NCBI GenBank assembly: GCA_018052735.1
Contig: JAGPMT010000004.1
Coordinates: 24,124-88,123, forward strand
DNA length: 64,000 nt
Reading direction: 5' to 3'
From: Phycisphaerae bacterium
GTDB taxonomy: Bacteria; Planctomycetota; Phycisphaerae; Sedimentisphaerales; Anaerohalosphaeraceae
Shown: positions 62,591-64,000 of the stretch, piece by piece
Numbering within the stretch: position 1 is the first letter of the stretch
Layout of the letters: every line of letters starts with the position of its first letter
Translations under genes and position numbers: made by a program
Notes under the pieces: model-generated
What the model was told of the DNA's origin: nothing
Seen by the model: the letters and a program-made list of their open reading frames with translations, nothing else
Database searches by the model: none

Positions 62591-63400
62591 TTAATATTTC
62601 CGTTTATCTTTTGAATAATTTCCTAAGGGAAGGAAAAATTTTTCTGCACATACAAGACCTTGATGCACTTTAACAGAAAAAAACTGCTCTATGATTTCTG
62701 CAGTCAGCAGTTCATTAGGTTTTCCTGTTGCATAACAACCATCTTTTCCAACCAGCAGAACATAATCACTGTATTGACAGGCCAAGTTCAAATCATGAGT
62801 AACCATCAGAATTGTCTTGCCCTGCTCAACCTGCATCCGCCGCAGCAAGTCAAAAATCTGAATCTGGTGCTTCATATCAAGATGGCTGGTTGGCTCATCC
62901 AGCAATAGTATCGGCGTTTGCTGTGCTAAGGCCCGTGCAATAAAAACGCGCTGCCGTTCGCCGGCACTGATTTGAGCAAGATTGCGATCGGCCAATTGGT
63001 ATGTGTCTGTTTGTTTCAGTGCAGATTCAGCAGCTTCCCGGTCATGAGCCGTTTCAAAAAGCGACCACTTCCGTAAAAACGAGCGGGCCATTAGAACGGT
63101 TTCAAACACCGTAAAATCGAACACCGGTACAAATTCCTGCCGAACATAGGACATTTTTTGTGCCCGCTGGCTGGGTGACCACGATTCCAGCGGCCGGCTG
63201 TCCAGCCCAACAGCACCCTGCCGGGGCTTCAATTGACCAGACAGCAGCCTTAAGAATGTTGTTTTCCCTGCTCCGTTAGGTCCGACTATTGCCCAAAAAG
63301 AGTTTGCCTCAATAGACACCGAAAGGTTCTGCAAGACCGGGGTATTGTCATATCCAAACCAAATCGATTGTAACTCTATAAAGCCCATACATGCTTTCAA
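62591..63400 (-). CDS. ABC transporter ATP-binding protein (iron/heme/cobalamin type)
   Basis: The 269-residue ATPase has Walker A GPNGAGKTTFLRLLSG (near 39), the Q-loop VRQEF, signature LAQISAGERQRVFIARAL (LSGGQ reads ISAGE), Walker B ILLLDEPTSHLD and the H-loop VTHDLN. This is the FecE/BtuD/HmuV subfamily that drives uptake of siderophores, heme or vitamin B12. The ATG overlaps the permease stop by 4 bp. An ATG four codons later (63388) is an alternative. A substrate-binding protein is not in the window. Confidence 0.93.
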   Translation of the reverse strand: MKACMGFIELQSIWFGYDNTPVLQNLSVSIEANSFWAIVGPNGAGKTTFLRLLSGQLKPRQGAVGLDSRPLESWSPSQRAQKMSYVRQEFVPVFDFTVFETVLMARSFLRKWSLFETAHDREAAESALKQTDTYQLADRNLAQISAGERQRVFIARALAQQTPILLLDEPTSHLDMKHQIQIFDLLRRMQVEQGKTILMVTHDLNLACQYSDYVLLVGKDGCYATGKPNELLTAEIIEQFFSVKVHQGLVCAEKFFLPLGNYSKDKRKY

Positions 63401-64000
63401 TGCATACTTCTTGTACAGCGGACCAGCAGAATTAAAAAAAACGGTCCTCCCGCCAAAGCCGTAATGACCCCTACCGGCAGTATCGCCGGAGCCACTGCAA
63501 TCCGGGCCGCTGCATCTGCCGCCGCCAGAAAAGCGGCTCCTGTCAGCGCACTGAGTGGTATTAACTGCCGATGGTCCGGTCCAGCTATCAGCCGGACAGC
63601 ATGGGGTACAATCAAACCGACAAATCCAATAAGCCCGCTGAGTGATACAGCCGCAGAGGTCATCAAAGCCGCAGCTGCAAAAGCCAGAAAATACGTTTGT
63701 TCAACCGGCACTCCCATGCTGCGGGCTTCGTCTGGCCCAAAGCTCAAAATATTCAGCCGCTGTCCCAGAAGCATTAAAACAATAATTCCAAACCCACATA
63801 TACCGCCGGCAGCCCCAAGCACAGGACCGTACTCCAATTCTGCAAAGCTGCCCATCAGCCAGAAAAGCGTCGTCTGCAGATGGCCGGCCTTCACAATCGA
63901 AATCAAAAACAAAATCCCTGCCGATAAAAAAGCATTCACAACAACACCCGCCAGTAAAAGCCCCGTGGTTTGCAGGCGACCGGTCATCCGCCCGATCCCC
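63397..64000 (-). CDS. FecCD/BtuC-family ABC permease (partial)
   Basis: About 200 C-terminal residues of a FecCD permease are visible. The frame stays open to the window edge, so the gene starts beyond 64000. Typical segments are LLLAGVVVNAFLSAGI, LFWLMGSFAELEYGPV, LGQRLNILSFGPDEARSMGVPVE and the GLIGFVGLIVPHAVRLIAGPDHRQLIP coupling region. The family takes up iron complexes or cobalamin. It overlaps the ATPase gene by 4 bp. Confidence 0.93.
   Translation of the reverse strand, partial: GIGRMTGRLQTTGLLLAGVVVNAFLSAGILFLISIVKAGHLQTTLFWLMGSFAELEYGPVLGAAGGICGFGIIVLMLLGQRLNILSFGPDEARSMGVPVEQTYFLAFAAAALMTSAAVSLSGLIGFVGLIVPHAVRLIAGPDHRQLIPLSALTGAAFLAAADAAARIAVAPAILPVGVITALAGGPFFLILLVRCTRSMH

Overview
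The window looks like chromosomal DNA from a Planctomycetota bacterium, most likely class Phycisphaerae (Sedimentisphaerales-like). This rests on gene content: a DksA-like protein with half a zinc finger, a DUF434 protein, a lysine-tailed histone-fold protein, lipid-anchored FlgI-like and PCMT-like proteins, KdsA (so probably lipid A/LPS) and several exported lipoproteins. The placement is inferred, not proven. Coding density is high, base composition is roughly balanced, and TTG/GTG starts and 1-4 bp gene overlaps are common. I found no phage, IS element, CRISPR array, rRNA or intact tRNA.

Layout. 1-1414: 3' end of a giant tandem-repeat surface protein. 1496-5397 (minus): PfkB-like kinase, beta-CASP RNase and MltA-type lytic transglycosylase. 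5606-8794: small lipoprotein, homoserine dehydrogenase and a phosphoglycerate-mutase-like probable homoserine kinase. 8904-13491: two tandem ClpP-class protease paralogues, the second without its nucleophile, then a FlgI-like lipoprotein interrupted by HEAT repeats. 13531-22824: SMC, a complementary M16 peptidase pair, a long coiled-coil protein and a degenerate membrane P-loop protein. 22828-28705 (minus): RuvX-phosphogluconolactonase fusion, mannose-1-phosphate guanylyltransferase, Pgi and PcrA helicase. 28886-34978: trpEGDFBA preceded by a textbook ribosome-mediated attenuator. 35066-36338: two small proteins and the histone-fold protein. 36503-41300: glycogen/alpha-glucan module (GT4, GH57, debranching enzyme). 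41377-50107: RNase Z-like hydrolase, DUF434 protein, ECF sigma and partner, DegT aminotransferase, exported PCMT and GH3 glycosidase. 50273-57882: LeuS, CYTH, DAG kinase, KdsA, radical SAM, small protein and Xer recombinase. 57946-62441 (minus): polysaccharide epimerase, membrane protein, YacG and DksA-like protein. 62591-64000 (minus): part of an iron/cobalamin-type ABC importer.

How the genes work together. Tryptophan synthesis is one translationally coupled operon that needs trpC from elsewhere. Its control region has a consensus promoter, an 18-residue leader peptide with two Trp codons, and mutually exclusive hairpins. Sugar-phosphate genes (pgi, gluconolactonase, GDP-mannose synthesis), glycogen turnover and envelope genes (kdsA, epimerase, DegT aminotransferase) suggest a saccharolytic diderm that makes surface polysaccharide. 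The strongest observations are the trp attenuator with an apparently leaderless leader peptide, the histone-fold protein, the HEAT-interrupted FlgI-like lipoprotein, the RuvX-PGL fusion and the pseudo-protease paralogue. All calls come from reading motifs by eye; no database search was run.
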